The notes under the pieces are model-generated. The model was not told the origin of the DNA. It worked only from the letters and a program-made list of their open reading frames with translations, and did not search any database. This document shows, one piece after another, positions 11,618 through 23,712 of a stretch of DNA of 64,000 nt. The stretch is from assembly GCA_016748015.1 (NCBI GenBank), contig JAAOMT010000684.1:248001-312000 (forward strand), in the 5' to 3' direction. Every line of letters begins with the position of its first letter. Within the stretch, counting starts at the first letter, position 1. This stretch comes from Geosiphon pyriformis. Its lineage: Eukaryota > Glomeromycota > Glomeromycetes > Archaeosporales > Geosiphonaceae. Both the position numbers and the translations under genes were made by a program.

Positions 11618-13195
11618 ATGGATATATTCAAATTAGTGAACTTAATATTTATATGCGGATCAATATTTATAACTTTAAACTTTAAATTTTGTGAAGGTAT
11701 TTAACGGCAATATTTTAGAAAATCTAGCTTTTCTCACTCACTATATGACTTCAAATTTCTTTAGCTGGTTTGGACGTTGATTTAGTTCAAACTCAAGGGT
11801 TACAGTTTTTCAAAAAATTTAATTTAAGTTCACCTGGAATTGCAAAACAAGCAAAATCTTTTCTAGACAATTCTTCAAATAATGCATTAAAAAATAAAAA
11901 TCCATATTCCGTGATAAACTCTACTATAAAACCTCCAAACTCTGATACACATGAATATTATTCTTGGGCACCATATCAATGGCCGGATTGTACAGGTATA
12001 AAAGGTGTTACGGACGAAGCGACTCAATGTCCATATAAGCAGCGAGATGGCGAATATATAACCGATTTGAACAAACTATCAGATAAAGATGACGTTGGAA
12101 CAATGGTCAAGGATGTTATAACCTTATCTCTGGCCTATACATTATATGGAGACGAGAAATATGCGGCGAAAGCGACCCAATTATTGTATGTTTGGTTTTT
12201 GAACAATGAAACTGCCATGGTACCACGTGTAGATTTTGGACAAGTAGTGAGAGGCCCAGGAGAATGGAAGGGCAGATCCGAAGGAATTCTAGATATGCGG
12301 GGTTTTGTTAGTAACAAATTATTCTGAAAATGTTTGATTTATATCCGTATATTTTGCTTAAATTTCTTCGCTTGATATACAGGTTTACATTCCACCAGCA
12401 ATCGAATTGATAAAAGGTTCTTCGTCTTGGAGCTCAAAGTTAAGTAACGGAATGATAAATTGGTTCACCCAATATTCAGATTGGTTGCAAAATTCGGATT
12501 TGGGCAAAGGAGCGCGTAGTGCAAGTAACAATCATGGAACTTTTTACGTGGTACAACTAGCAACATACTTGGATTTCATTGGAAAAAAGGATGATGCCAA
12601 AAAAGCAATTAACAATTTTTTACAAGGGCAATTTCAAAATCAAATTTCGAAAAGTGGAGAACAACCACTGGAAAGCCGAAGAACGGTAATGCAATAAAGT
12701 TTGATTCAATTTACAGCTAAACTCGCAATAACAAATCTTCAAAAAAAAATATCTAAATAGAGACCATATCATTACCAATGCTTTAATTTAATTGCACTGA
12801 CCTATATCGCTCGTTTATCACAAAGAATAAATGGTCCAAACCTTTGGGAAGCAAAAACTTCCAGCGGTGTTACCATTCAAAATGCTGCACATTATATGGC
12901 AGTAGAAGCCATGCCCAAAAATAATGATAAAAATGATTGTATGGTCCCACTTTATGCCGCCAGGCTTTATTATGGAGATTCAGGTGGGATATTGGGAACT
13001 TATTTATCGAAAGTAGTAAAACTCGCTCAAGGTTCAGATTTATCCTGGATGATTTGGGATCCATTAGCATTGAATGGTTTGGAGACAACGACAAGTGGTT
13101 CTATTTCATCGTTTAGTTACGGCATAGAAAAAACAATTTTTTTATCTCTGACAATTCTAACATTGATAGGGGCAAATATTTACCTTAACCTTTGA
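11618..13195 (+). CDS. Secreted, probably GPI-anchored alginate-lyase-domain protein
   Basis: Spliced model join(11618..11696, 11765..12306, 12383..12685, 12761..13195), 452 residues, introns 68, 76 and 75 bases, phases consistent. Residues 1-26 are a signal peptide, ending just at intron 1. The body matches the fungal Alginate_lyase fold (an alpha/alpha toroid): HEYYSWAPYQWPDC, CPYKQRDGEY, a QVVRGPGEW..RSEGILD stretch, the catalytic-site NNHG at 256-259, GEQPLESRRT followed across the intron by RPYHYQ (309-314), and LWEAKTSSGVTI. The family cleaves uronic-acid polysaccharides by beta-elimination; whether the substrate here is alginate, glucuronan or another uronan is not shown. The C-terminus ends in a Ser/Thr-rich spacer and a hydrophobic tail without basic end, which suggests a GPI signal and a wall or surface location. 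Confidence 0.88.
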
Positions 13196-14013
13196 ATATT
13201 GTGCTAAATCCCCTAAATCAAAGTTTTTGAACAATCGAATTTTTCCTCTGCTGCAAAATGTCAATTTGTCATAATCAACAGTTGATTCTATATGGAACAA
13301 TTTAAAAAACCATCTATTAGGAAACAAAAGATTTTAGTCAGTACTTTAAAAAGCCATTCAATTTCAGCGGCCAATATTAGAAAATTTCCAAAGGAAATAA
13401 AAGTTTCTCATCACATTAAATTTAAAAGCATTGCTTAACTCAGGTCCTTGTAGTTAAAGTTTAATATTAGTTGCTGCAAGTTTTAAAAATGAGTAGAAAC
13501 CTTACAAGATAAAAGTTAATAAACTTTTGAGATTCTTTCCCTCTTCAATCAATTACTTATAAAAAATGAAGTTTAAATTTTTCAAAAATTACTGTCACTT
13601 ACATTAGCACTGAAATAGGTATTCGAGTATTTATATTTCGGCTTTTCATGTTTAACTATTAAAAAAAGCACGCTCGGAATGAACTTGGTAAAAAAACTGC
13701 GACAGATGTACTCCTAAGGTTCCCAAGAAAATTCTATTTCTTCAATCTAATTACGCTGCCTTTTGTGGGAAATAATTTTCCGAATTTGCGATTATTCCAC
13801 TGCCAATCTGATACATTTTTATAACGTGAATAAAATATTGAGTGTACCTCCCGTAAAATCAATTGGAATAAACCAGTTTGCGAATAGCCACTTATTCACC
13901 CGAATAGGATAGTCAATTTAACTGAATAATGACTGATATGGACCACAAAATTTATGTTTGCAATCCAGCGGATTCATTGACAAATGTCCAAATTTAGATT
14001 TAAAATTTTTTTC
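13196..14013. other. Convergent intergenic region
   Basis: About 0.8 kb lies between two converging genes. No open frame or repeat of note. Confidence 0.5.
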
Positions 14014-15594
14014 TTATGATTTACAAATGGCCTTAAGCGCACGCATTACATCCACCTCAGCAATTACAAAAGTTTCCAAGGGACCAGGACTGTGAATCCT
14101 GTTCTGTAAGTGTGCGTCGACACCACGATAATCAAATACACGATTATTGTCATAACATAATCTGCATCGGAATACCTTAGCTACCGACAAGACTTTATGC
14201 TCGGCAGCGCCTCGCACTGTCCAATAAGGAAGTGGGCGAATACTTTTTTGAACCTCAATAGCTTCACGTCGAAGTTTAGGAATTAGATAGTAGATCAAAA
14301 ATTCTTTTTCCCATCCATTACGTGGATCATTATTCACAAACGGAGGGTTTGTGAAAGAAGAACACCAGTCTATGCAGTCAAATAAGCAATCAGTCGTGGG
14401 AATGACATAGGGTGAAGGCTTAGTCTTTTGAGCTTTCTCTTTCGCTCTTTTTTCGATATGTTTGGGATTTTCACAGTCAAGACTACATCCTTCTGCAATT
14501 GGTATCAATTCCCATATTTGATGAAGAATGTCATCTTGGCGAATTTTTATTGCGATCTCACTTGCAAGGTTTTCGTGTTCAAAGCGCAGCCTTTCTTTGA
14601 ATAAAAGTTGATCTTTTTCTGTGAAAGGCTGATCTAAAAGATCAATTTCTTCTTTGTATGAAGAACATTTTTCAAGAACATCAGGATCGTAAATCGGTGA
14701 ACCATCTTCCTTCATTTCGGTCGAGAACCCTTCAAGTATTGATTCTATTCGTTCTTTGCGCCCTTCGATTAGGTGAACTCTTGCTTCGTCATCAGCAGCA
14801 GTTCGCAATTCAACACTTTCCATAAACAGTTGCAGCCTCTCGATTCTCAAATTATCTACTAGGTCAGCAAGATACTCTTTTGGATTTGTTTCATATTTGA
14901 TAAGTGCTGTTTTAACATCAGTTGTCCAATATCGAGTTTCTTCACCATAAAACCCATTCACAACGATGTAAGGCAAATGAGCGTAAATATTAAAATGTAT
15001 TTGGATTTCATCGGTTGAAGAGGCTTCTTCACTCCAAAGTCCAAAGTCACTATGAAATTACATGTATTTTTAAAGTATTCAATATATAAAAATTCCAACG
15101 AAATATATAGCTCAACTTCGAATATACCTTATCGTCATATCAGCTAGACAATCTTTGCAGCACCTTACTTTAAAAGCCCAATAAACTTTTAAACCAGATT
15201 TTCTTTTACGACAAAACTGGCAACCTTTTTCCAACATAGCAAGCTGAATGTAAGCTGGCTCCTCTAAACCTTCTGGTGGGGGTAATGCTAAGTACGGCCA
15301 AAATGCCAATCTAGAGGTACGCCAAATTTGTTGATTCGATTTTAGAATGGCCCTGAATAATTTACATACTTGTGCCACTATAAAAAGCTCATGAGGTGGA
15401 ATATTTTTGAAGACATCGATAAATAATTCAGGTGGAATAACATGAGTTATCGCTTGGATCGATTGTCCAGCAGAGGTTAAAAATAAAGGCATATTGGTTT
15501 CTTCTTCAATTTGGGTTGATGGAAATGACATTATTGCGTGGTCATTATCATGAAAATTACTGTGGTCATTTGGTGTAGATAAAGGAGCTCCCAT
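14014..15594 (-). CDS. F-box protein with zinc-ligand motifs
   Basis: Spliced model complement(join(14014..15049, 15128..15594)), 500 residues, one 78-base intron whose borders join MTI to SDFGLW in phase. An F-box sits near residues 50-95 (VIPPELFIDVFKNIPPHELF..AQVCKLFRAIL..NQQIWR). It is followed by a Cys cluster CQFCRKR...RCCKDCL that could bind zinc. The long second part is charged and helical, with KDQLL.. and IRQDDILHQIWELIP. Near the C-terminus there is a C2H2-like motif (CRLCYDN..VDAHLQNRIH). F-box proteins usually recruit targets to SCF ubiquitin ligases; targets here are unknown. The longest frame opens upstream at a TTG, so the first ATG, at 15594, is taken as start. Confidence 0.82.
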
Positions 15595-18500
15595 ATTTTT
15601 CAAGGACCTGCTTTATACGTAAAAAATGATGAATGAAAATTTAAAGATGTTTTCCCGAGATTTAAAATCAAACCAAACTTCGCCGTGATTTTGCGGACCA
15701 AAAATGAATGAAGGGATATATTCACATTTTTTGACTTTTTTAGTTTGTAAAATATGCTATTTTATTTTGAAGCAGTTAATCTTGTTCGAAAATGATAAAA
15801 AGAAGATGTTGAGTAACAAACTTGTGGATTAGAAAGATAAATCCAAAGATTTGATTGACTTAGTTGCCCACGCTATAATATAGAATGGCGATGAAATGAA
15901 TACGGGAGGACACCTGAAAGTTACCTTCTATATAGAAAGGTATGAGTTTAGTGATTTTTATATGAAGAACCTACCAGAAAACAGCCAATCGGAAAGACTA
16001 GTGATTTGATCAGCGTTTCACAAACTGACGTTACAAGTCTACTCTGCGATTCGATTTAAAACTCAGAAAATATTTCGTGAAGCTCTCAATGGGGGAGGGG
16101 GGGATTTTTTTTAAAAATAGCTACGTAAAAAACAATGAACTGAACACAGTTATTGTTTGATCTGCAAGATTGAATAGCAAGTGTCCAGAGATTACAAGTT
16201 TGGGAATTAGTTTAAAACAGCCTTCACCAAGAAATATCCAAGTGGTGAATAATGTATTAGTTATTAGTAAAAGTTTACCTAATTTATAGCATTCAAGTTT
16301 AAAGGTTGCAAATTGTATATAATTTTTGAAAATTTTATTGAGTAAAAAGTATTCAGGATTGAAAAAACTGACCTAGTCTTGAACTACTCTTCAAAATTTG
16401 AAAGGGAAAAGTGCTAAAACGATGGTTGAGTCATTAGTTGGTAGAAGTATGTCGCCTTGACTTATGCATCTCAGAATGACATTTCTTTGAACTACCACAT
16501 TATGTTGCACCCTTTTTAGCATTTATTATTAAAATCTGTTATTAAACTTAAGTTTTTATTTGTATAAATAAAAACACCTTAGGGAAAAAAAGTTTTTTTA
16601 TATACAGAATCAAATCGAGTTATATATCATATCATACTTAAAGCCTTATAAATTTTAGTAAGATTTAAGGCTAATAAGAAAACCAGGTGATTCAAAATTG
16701 AAAAATTTCATAAGGTTACAAAAATTCAAAAAGATGAGCCTTAAATAGGATGTCATTTTTTTTCTTCCAACCTCTTAGTAACAAAAATTGTTAATCACCG
16801 ATATGTTTTTAGATACATTTGTCATACTAATAATAAACAAATGGGATAAAGCAAAAAAAGCTAAAATTTTTTATAAGTCTTTTTGTGAATACAATAAATT
16901 AAAATTTGGAATCATTAATTAAAGGTAGCATTTAGAAAAATTTATTTAATAATGTCCAGTTGAAAAATGCAAAATAGCATAGTTGACTTTGAATACTCTG
17001 AATAAATTTTATAAGTGTTTTGTTTTGGGTGGTAGAATTCCATTTTTCAAGAAAAAACCACATTAAAAATAGCTATTGGATCAAAGATTAAATATACAAA
17101 TGCACCGATTTCAAACTTAATTTCGAGGTGAGGGTAAATAATAGGTATGACTGCAGACAAAATGTAAAGAAACGCCAACTTCTTGAAAGCATTGAACTTT
17201 GAATTGGTTAATTTAATTAGATGAGTTGCGCCTAAAAAGCTATCTTAGAGCCAAAAGATAGCTGTAGGTGATAAAGTGAAAGATTTTTAGCTCAGGGTGA
17301 ACCATACCGTAAAATTACGTATTAGAAGAAAGTTATTAGAGGGGTATGATACAATCTATTCCTCAGAATACTTTAGCTGACTAGGAAGTGGCTTGAAATA
17401 AGAAATGTCGATAAAAAAAAATTTTCATTGTGCTGGTCAAAATATATAGCAATGAATCTTGGCTGGCACCATCAATTTCGTGAGGCTCTCGGTACGCAAA
17501 GGTCAGATCAAAAAATAACTTTCTCACTGAGAAAGAAATGGAATTTTGGATTGTTTAAAAGTACTTTCACTTGCTACCAGTAACTCTTTTTAATAAAGCT
17601 ATTGGGCCTTTAAAGTTATATGGTATCTAAATATTCGTAAAAACAGCGAAAATGGAGAAATCCAAATTATAAATTTTGTAAAATGATTTTCAATATTTTG
17701 ATAGATTTGTTGTAAATTTAAGGCTGAGGTCAGATTCATCTAGATTGTAGATTAATTAGTTTCTGGGAGCTTTTTTCCAAAGACATATACAACCAAGTCA
17801 TCAACTTTAAAATGGCTAAAAAATGGTTCGAGAAAACTCAAACTGGTCACCTCAACCCACATTTATTATTTATAGAAATGGGATTAAAAAGGACCTTAGA
17901 GCCTATTCTTATAATTATTGATTGCAACCCGCAACTTCGACAAACACATAAGCTTGTCAATGACTAGGTTTTCTTAAAACCTTTGAGAATTCGGGATCAC
18001 CTATTGAGTTGCAATCCAAATGGCTCGTAATTTACGAAGAATAATCACTATTCTAATACAAGAGCTTTAAATGGTCTATTTATATATCACATCTCAATTC
18101 CCAACAAAAAAGTCAGGGGCATAAGCAAATTTAACGTTTACAAATGAATTCGTGTCATTTACTCTTGGGCCATTTGGAAATGGGAATTATTAAAAGGTGG
18201 ATATTTGTTGCAGCAGGATTGAGATATTGTCTTTATTAAATATCATCAGGAATCACTGGATCATGATAAGTGATGGCTTTAACTATTTAAAACAAGTAAA
18301 AACCTGGTGACCAAAGTTTGTATAATGTTTTTGTAGTTTTTTCTCGCAATAACTATGAGATTCGGCTGATAGGTAATTTTGAAATTTTTGTAAGGAAAAG
18401 TGGGAGATAAAAAAATAAAAGAAAAAATGTCAATAAAGAATATATCATTAAAAACAACTATTTAAAAAGTTCCAAATTAACATATAATGTATATTTGCAA

Positions 18501-19424
18501 ATGTAAATGGCAAGGTTGAAGTGATATATATTATTTTGAGATTCTAAATTAATAGATTTGATTAAAAAAATTTAAGATTTAAGTTAATTATGCAAAATGG
18601 GTTACAATAATAATGCTGTCAAGTTATATATTTAATCTCTTATTAATTAATTTATTTGTTATATATTTTTTATAATACATAATAAACCCTTAATCTAATA
18701 AAATTATAATAATATTTAAAAATAGGTTCAACAAATAAAAATTAGTATCTTCTCAAAATATTTGACACTGAATCTATTTAAAAATATTTAAATAATTTTT
18801 TTTTTATGAAATATAGCAAAAATAAATTATGGTGTTTGGGACAAATGATTTGCAAACCACTCTTGACTTTTGATAAATATAGTTTCATTTAAATAAACCT
18901 TAAGTTATGGTTATTTTGCAAATATTTTGCATTCAAAATATAATAAACCAAGTTTAGTTGGAAGATCAATAAATTCCATGATGTTTAATTTTTTAACATT
19001 GAATTCATTATGCATATGTACTTAATGATGGGATCGTATATTTTTCTATTAGACAGTCACACGAGCCTATTTGTTATTAGCCTGGGATCCCTTTGATGTT
19101 TGAACATTTGTATAACTTAAACTCCCCTTTTAGTCGTTCTGCAAAAGATTTTAAACACTGCAATATTCACAAATGTGAAAACGAACAAGCATTTGCAAAT
19201 TGCTTAACTTATTTTTTTAATATTTTAATAATTCTCAAAAATTAGACTAATTTCATGTTTAATCCAAATTTCAAACCTTTCAATCTCAAACATAAATTTG
19301 AAAGTATATACCTTTTCAAACATCCAAATGGAAAACGAAATCAAAAAATTATATTTTTGTAAATAATTTCAAATTGGATTTAATAAAGTTTCTCGTTCTT
19401 TGAAGAAGAACTTTTTTGATGAAT
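15595..19424. other. Gene-poor AT-rich stretch of 3.8 kb
   Basis: No frame long enough to support a gene and no recognised domain. A G-rich tract (GGGGGAGGGGGGG) occurs near 16090, and sequence becomes very AT-rich from about 18.4 to 19.4 kb. A short TGCTGGTCAAAA motif near 17431 recalls Tc1 ends but has no partner. It could hold old, unrecognisable repeats. Confidence 0.4.
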
Positions 19425-21149
19425 CTAAACTTCCTTTTCGTCAGGATAAAAGAAAAATGCCAAGCCAATGATTGCGTAGGTAGACAGCAACAGTACACCT
19501 TCTAGCCAGTTAGATTTCCCGTCCTTTATGCATAAGATTTTATATAAAAAAATTACTAAAAAAGATTTGAAAGCCATATTTTTGGAAATGAAAAGAATTC
19601 AACAAACCTGAATGAGGTAATTTGTAATCAAAACCGATATAAATAAAATAACAGTTTCGAAAACGTCAAAGAACAATGTCATTGGTTGATGTATAACCCA
19701 TCCCAAAGTTACAAGGAAAGGAGTCACGAAAAGGGCAATTTGCTATAAAATAAATAAGAAAATTTACATGGGTGGTCAAAAATTGCTCATTCAAAAGTAC
19801 CTAAATGGCATACCATGGAACTACCCGCGGCAACGCCAATTGCCAGGTCCATTTTGTTTTTCATAGCAACTGAAACAGCAGTGACGTGCTAGAATAAAGG
19901 ATTTTTAAATAACGAGTAAAATTGATGAAGTTCCATTTACGAATCTAAATTCTTACCTCAGCGGCATTCCCCACAATCGGAAGTAGAATTAAACCAACAA
20001 ATGTTTTGCTTAATCCTGAACTCTCGACGATACCTTCTATTGAGCCAACTAGATATTCGGCACAAATAGCAACAATGACTGTGCTGCCTGCTAGTAAACC
20101 AAGAGAAATCGGTAATGTCAGTTTTGCTTCTTCTGACTCCTCATTTTCATCATCACCAGATTCAGCGTCATAAAGATGGGCATGTGTTTTCAACTAATAG
20201 GAAGAATTAAAAAATAATGAACTTTAGCGAAGCTAAACAAAAAATTATTGTTTTTTGATAGATTACCTGGAAAAACAAATAAAACCCATAAATAACTAGC
20301 AATATAATGGCTGTCCCATGGCTAAGTTTCAAAATTTCTTCTTCTGTCCGTGTATTATCGTCGTCTCGAGCTTCCAGAGCAGCATTAAAGGAAGCAGGAA
20401 TAATGAGAGCGATGCAAGCAAGTGTCATTAAGCTTGAGCTCGTTTGAGCTGCTGTCTGGTTAAATGATTGCTCATTATATTTGAGTCCGCCGAAAAAAAA
20501 GCACATCCCCAAGACCAGTAAGAGGTTGGAGATAATAGAGCCCAAAATAGAAGCTTGTACAACTCGAACTTGGCCTTGAGTGAGCGCGAAAATTGAAATT
20601 ATTAATTCGACAGCATTGCCAAAGGTTGCGTTTAAGAGACCTCCAATTGTCTATAAGAGGAAAGGGTTTTTAAATGATGAGTAAGGACTCCGAAGAAGCT
20701 TGTAAATCATGCGACGTTAATGACGGAGTAATTGACAATTCGTATATGGCCAACGGACCTGCCCCACGCGAATTGCTATATCTTCGGTAGCAAACCCTAA
20801 TAATTTAGCAAGTGGAATAATGGCGAGAAAGTTTAGGGTGAAAACCCAAGTATCGCTCAAATTGAAGAAATGGGCGAGGATTCCGAATGGAATGAAAATT
20901 AAGAGAAAATTGGTTGGAGAAGCTTTCACGATCGCATTGAGAGATTTTAAAACAGTTGGCTCTGATTGATTGTGGTATCCGCCCGAATTCGGGGTTTGAA
21001 TCAAACGTGATCTTTCATTACTTGCTTTAAGTTAGGAAATACCAAAATAAAAGTATTCATTTCAAGTTAGAGTTAGGATCATGAGTTCACAGACTTAAGA
21101 TCAAATTACAATAAAAACTGCATTCTTTAGGAAACAGAGACTTACACAT
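19425..21149 (-). CDS. VCX1: Vacuolar Ca2+/H+ exchanger (CAX/Vcx1 type)
   Basis: Spliced model complement(join(19425..19523, 19608..19742, 19814..19888, 19957..20193, 20267..20650, 20759..21024, 21146..21149)), 399 residues, close to the length of yeast Vcx1. All seven exons keep frame. The first coding exon is only ATGT: a GTAAGT donor follows the fourth base, and the codon is completed at 21024. Eleven or so membrane helices are expected. The two ion-binding alpha repeats are clear: [13 protein letters not shown] (from about 101) and [13 protein letters not shown] (from about 293), each with its key Glu, the second spanning an exon border. An acidic loop ([14 protein letters not shown], about 227-240) lies between the halves, as in other CAX proteins. 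The protein would load Ca2+ (or Mn2+) into the vacuole using the proton gradient. Confidence 0.92.
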
Positions 21150-21630
21150 TATGCTTCTTTTAATTTGAACAGCAAAAGGAAAACGTAAAAATTCCAGGAG
21201 ACGAGAATTGAAGATATATAGGCAAAACCAGATTATCATAACTGATTTTGGATATTTATGTTCGGCAATTAAAACGGTAAAATAGAAGCTTCTTTCAAAG
21301 TGTAACCAATGCGCCTTTACTCCTATTACAAACCTGTTTAGAGCTAAGGAAGGATTCAGCCTTTGCGAAATTCGGGTATTATCTTTATAAATATTACAAC
21401 ATGCTTCTTTTCATTGTAATAATTTTCTCAAATTCAGCGTTTCCCATCAAAATATTTTGTAACGCACTGGATTTTGTGACCGCAATAAACAAATTTTTCA
21501 TCACAGAATTATCGGCCGAAGATTTTCAAATAAATCATCTGCCATAAGCTTTACAAGATAGCCTATCAACTAAGTAAAATATGGTTTTAATAACTTATAA
21601 TTAACAATTGGACATCTTTACAGGTTTAAG
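21150..21630. other. Intergenic, promoter side of exchanger and tRNA
   Basis: This holds the 5' leader and promoter of the minus-strand exchanger and the upstream flank of the tRNA. No other gene was seen. Confidence 0.45.
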
Positions 21631-21702
21631 GCGTTGGTGGTGTAGTGGTTAGCATGCATGCCTTCCAAGCACGCGTCCCGGGTTCGATTCCCGGTCAACG
21701 CA
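21631..21702 (+). tRNA. tRNA-Gly(UCC): tRNA-Gly (anticodon UCC)
   Basis: A 72-base cloverleaf with no intron. The acceptor stem pairs GCGTTGG with TCAACGC (one G-U wobble) before discriminator A. The A box (TGGTGTAGTGG) and B box (GGTTCGATTCC) of RNA polymerase III are intact. The anticodon loop is CTTCCAA, giving UCC, which reads GGA and, by wobble, GGG. The sequence is very close to the general eukaryotic tRNA-Gly(UCC). No run of four or more T follows directly; the nearest is about 60 bases on. Confidence 0.96.
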
Positions 21703-21886
21703 TTGCCTCGAGCACTTTCTATTATAGAAGCTTGATCAATAAATATCCAAATTATCAATTTTTAAATTTGAATTCCTTTATCAGCTCATTAAATTACATT
21801 AAATTACGTTAAAGTCAAAATTATGTTGGAAAAAAAACTCATTTCTTAATTTTCATTTTTAAGAAAAGGCTTTTATATTTTTGAAA

Positions 21887-23712
21887 TCAGTAATTTCTCG
21901 ATAAAATTTTATCTGCATTAATTCCTGATCTTGGTATAAACTTCAATTTATGATTTGGTGCATCTAAATCCAATCCATGTGGGTCCCCTGTCATGTTTAA
22001 TTCGACATAATTACCAGTTTTTATATCAATTTCACGTTCAATGGTAAAAAAAGTAAGCGTATAGCAAACAATTGTACACAAAAGACGTTCAGACAACTCT
22101 TGACCTATGCAGGCTTGAGGGCCTTTGCTCCAAATCCAAGGATTTTTCCAATCATCTGATTCCAATAAATTTCCATTCTCGTCAAGGAAGCGTTCTGGAA
22201 TAAACCGGTTCGGCCTGTCAAAGAGTGCTGGGCTAAAATGTGTGGGGTAGGTGTTGACAAGAATGGTACTTTTACCGGGAATATGATATCCACGATATAC
22301 ATTATTAACAGTGATGGCATGGGGTACTGTCAGAAAACCTAATGGTCTGAAATATTAGTTCCAAAAAGCTATTTTAGCTAATCAAAAGAGTAAATAAGCA
22401 CAATTCCAAAAAATTTTAAAAAGATATTACCTGAACCGAATGCATTCCTTTATAACGGCACGCAAGTATGGTAATTTAACATAGTCCTTAGGATTGGGGA
22501 ATTGACCTTGGCCAATTAATTTATAAAGCTCACGCTGAATTTTATATTGTACTGTAGGAAGAAAGGAAAGTTGAGCGAATATCCATCTTTGTTGAGATAC
22601 TGTAGCACCGGTCCCTCCAAATAGAAACAATGCAATTAAATGTAATGAATCGTATTCATCAAAAGTCTGATAGTCATTATACTGGAAGCGATTCTCTTCA
22701 ATAGATTCTCGTATTGGAGGTAATAAAGTGAATCTTTCAGAAATTTGTTTTTGGTTTTTTATTGCTTTAAGAATATGGGCTGCAAAACAATGTTGACGAC
22801 CCTTTGCAACTGTAACACGCTGGCGAAGATCCATGATTAATTCATTAGCCATCTCATCTAATCGTTTCCTAGCTTTAATATCATACGGTTTATGTTTTCC
22901 AACAGGAAGAGTTTTCGAAGCCCATGAAAAAACACTATTTAATTTGCTATTGACATCCATTGCATAGGATTCGGCAAGAGAATTATAAAATCTTTTAAAT
23001 GTTGGAACTGTTAATTCTGATCGACTTCCATATGTTATTGATGCTAATGTGTTTAGTACACAAATTCTAAGGTCGTAAGTTGGTTCAATGGGTCTTGAGG
23101 AGGTCTTAAGTAGTCGATACATAAAGTGTTTGACTTCACGATGTATGATATTTTGATAATAAGTGTTAACAATATATCCTGTTATTGCCTTATTTGTTAG
23201 AGAACGCATGGTACGCCAATAAGTTCTGTCCTGTAAATAAAATATATATATATTAGCAAAATGAAAAGTTTTGGAAATTAATTAAATCTTTGAAGCTTAC
23301 AGGTGCCAGGTCATTGTATTGTAGGGAGATTTCTTTCGGATTATTATGGGACTGCGAGAGAGATATGAAAAAATTACTAATAAGAAGCCCAAAATTTTGG
23401 AAACCAAATCTACAAACTTACTAAACGAGAGGAGTAAATAACACCACCCCTAATTACTAAATCGTTTACAATTTGGTCGTCATTCACGATAGTGTATAAT
23501 TGTAAGCCTATACGTATCTCAAAAACTGGACCATATTTTCCAGCCATCTGATTGAAGGCAACATGGATTGGGTTAGAGATTTGATGTAAATTTCCAATAT
23601 ATCGTAATGGATGAGGACCAGGAAGTTTTTTTAGAAATTCTTGGGAGTCAATGGTTTGATGTTTCTTTTTACGGAAAAAAGGGAAAGTGCCTTTAATGGT
23701 AGGTTTGCCCAT
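21887..23712 (-). CDS. Cytochrome P450, intact
   Basis: Spliced model complement(join(21887..22346, 22431..23230, 23301..23351, 23422..23712)), 533 residues, introns 84, 70 and 70 bases, phases consistent. Motifs: proline-rich LPGPHPLRYIGNLHQ from residue 30, YGPVFEIRIG, K-helix ExxR (KECIRFR, Glu376 and Arg379), RFIPERFLDENG, and the heme loop WSKGPQACIGQ with Cys460. The I-helix reads LFGGTGATVS (about 317-326) where most P450s have AGT(D/E)TT, so the acidic residue used in proton delivery is missing. No hydrophobic N-terminal anchor precedes the proline-rich hinge; a hydrophobic frame exists upstream at 23840-23700 but is out of phase. Probably a monooxygenase or a P450 with unusual chemistry; substrate unknown. 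Confidence 0.88.

Noticed and set aside
17431-17540. Possible Tc1-type end (TGCTGGTCAAAA)
   Set aside because: No partner end, no transposase trace and no target-site pair nearby.
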